A DNA stretch of 8,596 nucleotides from Betaproteobacteria bacterium (GTDB taxonomy: Bacteria > Pseudomonadota > Gammaproteobacteria > Burkholderiales > Burkholderiaceae), in assembly GCA_947468785.1 (NCBI GenBank), contig CANIMS010000054.1, positions 1 through 8,596 on the forward strand. Reading direction: 5' to 3'. The notes beneath the pieces were generated by a model. It was not told where the DNA came from. It did not search any database and was given only the letters and a program-made list of their open reading frames with translations. The position numbers and the translations under genes are program-made. Of the stretch, positions 7,778 to 8,596 are shown piece by piece (within the stretch, counting starts at the first letter, position 1; the number at the start of each line of letters is the position of its first letter).

Positions 7778-7806
7778 ATTATAAAGGGCTTGGGATAGAT
7801 CAAAGA
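7778..7806 (-). promoter_or_regulatory. Probable sigma-70 promoter for the pyrH operon
   Basis: A perfect TATAAT lies at 7783-7778 on the minus strand, 80 nt before the pyrH ATG. The -35 is poor: TCTTTG (7806-7801) has the ideal 17-nt spacing but little match, while the better TTGATC (7803-7798) would leave only 14 nt. Transcription would start near 7771, giving a leader of about 75 nt. The -35 region overlaps the T-tract of the tsf terminator. Placement right after that terminator supports a real promoter. Confidence 0.6.
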
Positions 7807-7840
7807 AAAGGGCATAGAAACCAAGGTTTCTATGCCCATT
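7802..7840 (-). terminator. Rho-independent terminator after tsf
   Basis: A perfect inverted repeat, GGGCATAGAAACC (7837-7825) and GGTTTCTATGCCC (7822-7810), with 2 nt between, so a realistic fold has about 11 base pairs and a 6-nt loop. On the minus strand it is followed by TTTTCTTT (7809-7802). The hairpin starts 44 nt after the tsf stop. The plus-strand side lacks a T-tract, so it acts only for tsf, closing the presumed rpsB-tsf transcript. Some readthrough into pyrH cannot be excluded. Confidence 0.88.
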
Positions 7841-7880
7841 AGGGTAAAACAAGCTACCAGGCTAAGCCCGGAACCGCTAT

Positions 7881-8596
7881 TTAAGCAGTGGCTTTAGCAG
7901 CAGCAACCTGCGCAGCTACTTCAGCCGCAAAGTCATCTTGACGCTTCTCAATGCCCTCACCCACAACAAACATCGTAAAACCCTTAATGTTGGTGTTTGC
8001 AGCCTTGAGCATTTGCTCAACGGTTTGCTTATCATTTTTGACAAATGATTGGTTTAACAAGGACACTTCTTTGAGGTACTTCTGAACTGAACCCTCAACC
8101 ATTTTTTCAACGATTTCAGGTGGTTTGCCAGACTCAGCAGCTTTTTGAACTGCAACATTACGCTCAACAGCAATTAACTCAGCAGGAACATCGGCCATCG
8201 ATAAGGCAACTGGCTTCATCGCTGCAATGTGCATTGCGATGTCTTTAGCGGCTGTTTCATCGCCATCAAACTCAACCATTACACCAATACGTGTGCCATG
8301 AAGGTAGGAAACCAACTTTCCACCACCAGTAAAACGCTTAAAACGACGCGGCATAATGTTTTCGCCGATCTTACCGATCAATGCGCTACGAACTTCATCA
8401 ACGGTTTGACCATTCATTGGCAATGCCAACAAGGCAGCAACGTCAGCTGGGTTCTTTTCAGCAACCAACTTAACGCATGCATTTGTAAAAGCCAAAAAGT
8501 CATCGTTCTTTGAAACGAAATCAGTTTCACAGTTCACTTCAAGCAAGGCGCCATTAGTGCCATTAATAAATGAAGCAACAATACCTTCAGCTGTAA
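7881..8596 (-). CDS. tsf: Translation elongation factor Ts (EF-Ts), N-terminal part missing at the right edge
   Basis: Guanine-nucleotide exchange factor that recycles EF-Tu from the GDP to the GTP form. The visible 238 codons run from within the gene to the TAA at 7883-7881; the reading frame stays open to the window edge, starting [21 protein letters not shown]. The EF-Ts signature [11 protein letters not shown], whose TDFV contacts the EF-Tu G domain, is present, followed by the core subdomains and a C-terminal alanine-rich end ([15 protein letters not shown]). By comparison with E. coli about 55-60 residues are missing, including the UBA-like N-terminal domain and the true start. A TTG near 8546 is internal leucine, not a start. 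The gene normally follows rpsB, which would lie just outside the window. Transcription probably ends at the hairpin 44 nt downstream. Confidence 0.97.
   Translation of the reverse strand, partial: TAEGIVASFINGTNGALLEVNCETDFVSKNDDFLAFTNACVKLVAEKNPADVAALLALPMNGQTVDEVRSALIGKIGENIMPRRFKRFTGGGKLVSYLHGTRIGVMVEFDGDETAAKDIAMHIAAMKPVALSMADVPAELIAVERNVAVQKAAESGKPPEIVEKMVEGSVQKYLKEVSLLNQSFVKNDKQTVEQMLKAANTNIKGFTMFVVGEGIEKRQDDFAAEVAAQVAAAKATA

Noticed and set aside
8229..8513. Plus-strand frame opposite tsf
   Set aside because: Antisense to a strongly conserved coding region, with no ribosome binding site or known motif.

Overview
All genes in this window lie on the minus strand, so biological order runs from high to low coordinates: tsf (5' end cut off by the window edge), a terminator and promoter, pyrH, frr, uppS, cdsA, dxr, rseP, bamA, and the first 20 codons of a signal-peptide gene that is probably skp/ompH. 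This is the widely conserved proteobacterial cluster linking translation factors, UMP kinase, isoprenoid and phospholipid synthesis, and outer-membrane assembly. Two outer-membrane hallmarks (BamA with five POTRA domains, and RseP) mark a Gram-negative organism. The gene order with dxr between cdsA and rseP, the protein sequences and the moderate G+C judged by eye suggest a betaproteobacterium of the Burkholderiales. A Polynucleobacter-like freshwater bacterium is my best guess, from memory rather than from any search.

Layout: 8596-7881 holds most of tsf. The gap at 7880-7698 holds a near-perfect terminator hairpin for tsf, followed at once by a promoter with a consensus TATAAT for pyrH and a hairpin in the pyrH leader. 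From pyrH to the partial gene at the left edge, intergenic gaps are only 11, 24, 19, 5, 29, 2 and 18 nt and no terminator was seen, so this looks like one long operon.

Function: EF-Ts and ribosome recycling factor serve translation, and PyrH supplies UDP for UTP/CTP and UDP-sugar synthesis. Dxr commits carbon to the MEP isoprenoid pathway, and UppS extends isoprenoid diphosphates to the C55 lipid carrier for peptidoglycan and O-antigen. CdsA makes CDP-diacylglycerol from CTP and phosphatidate. RseP is the intramembrane protease of the envelope stress response, BamA is the beta-barrel insertase, and Skp (if correct) chaperones BamA's clients. The operon thus couples growth to envelope building.

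I see no mobile element, CRISPR array, RNA gene or undescribed system. What merits a second look is small scale: a bamA start that is TTG, lacks a Shine-Dalgarno and sits 2 nt after rseP; an RseP that seems to have one PDZ domain rather than two; and the tightly packed terminator/promoter/leader between tsf and pyrH.
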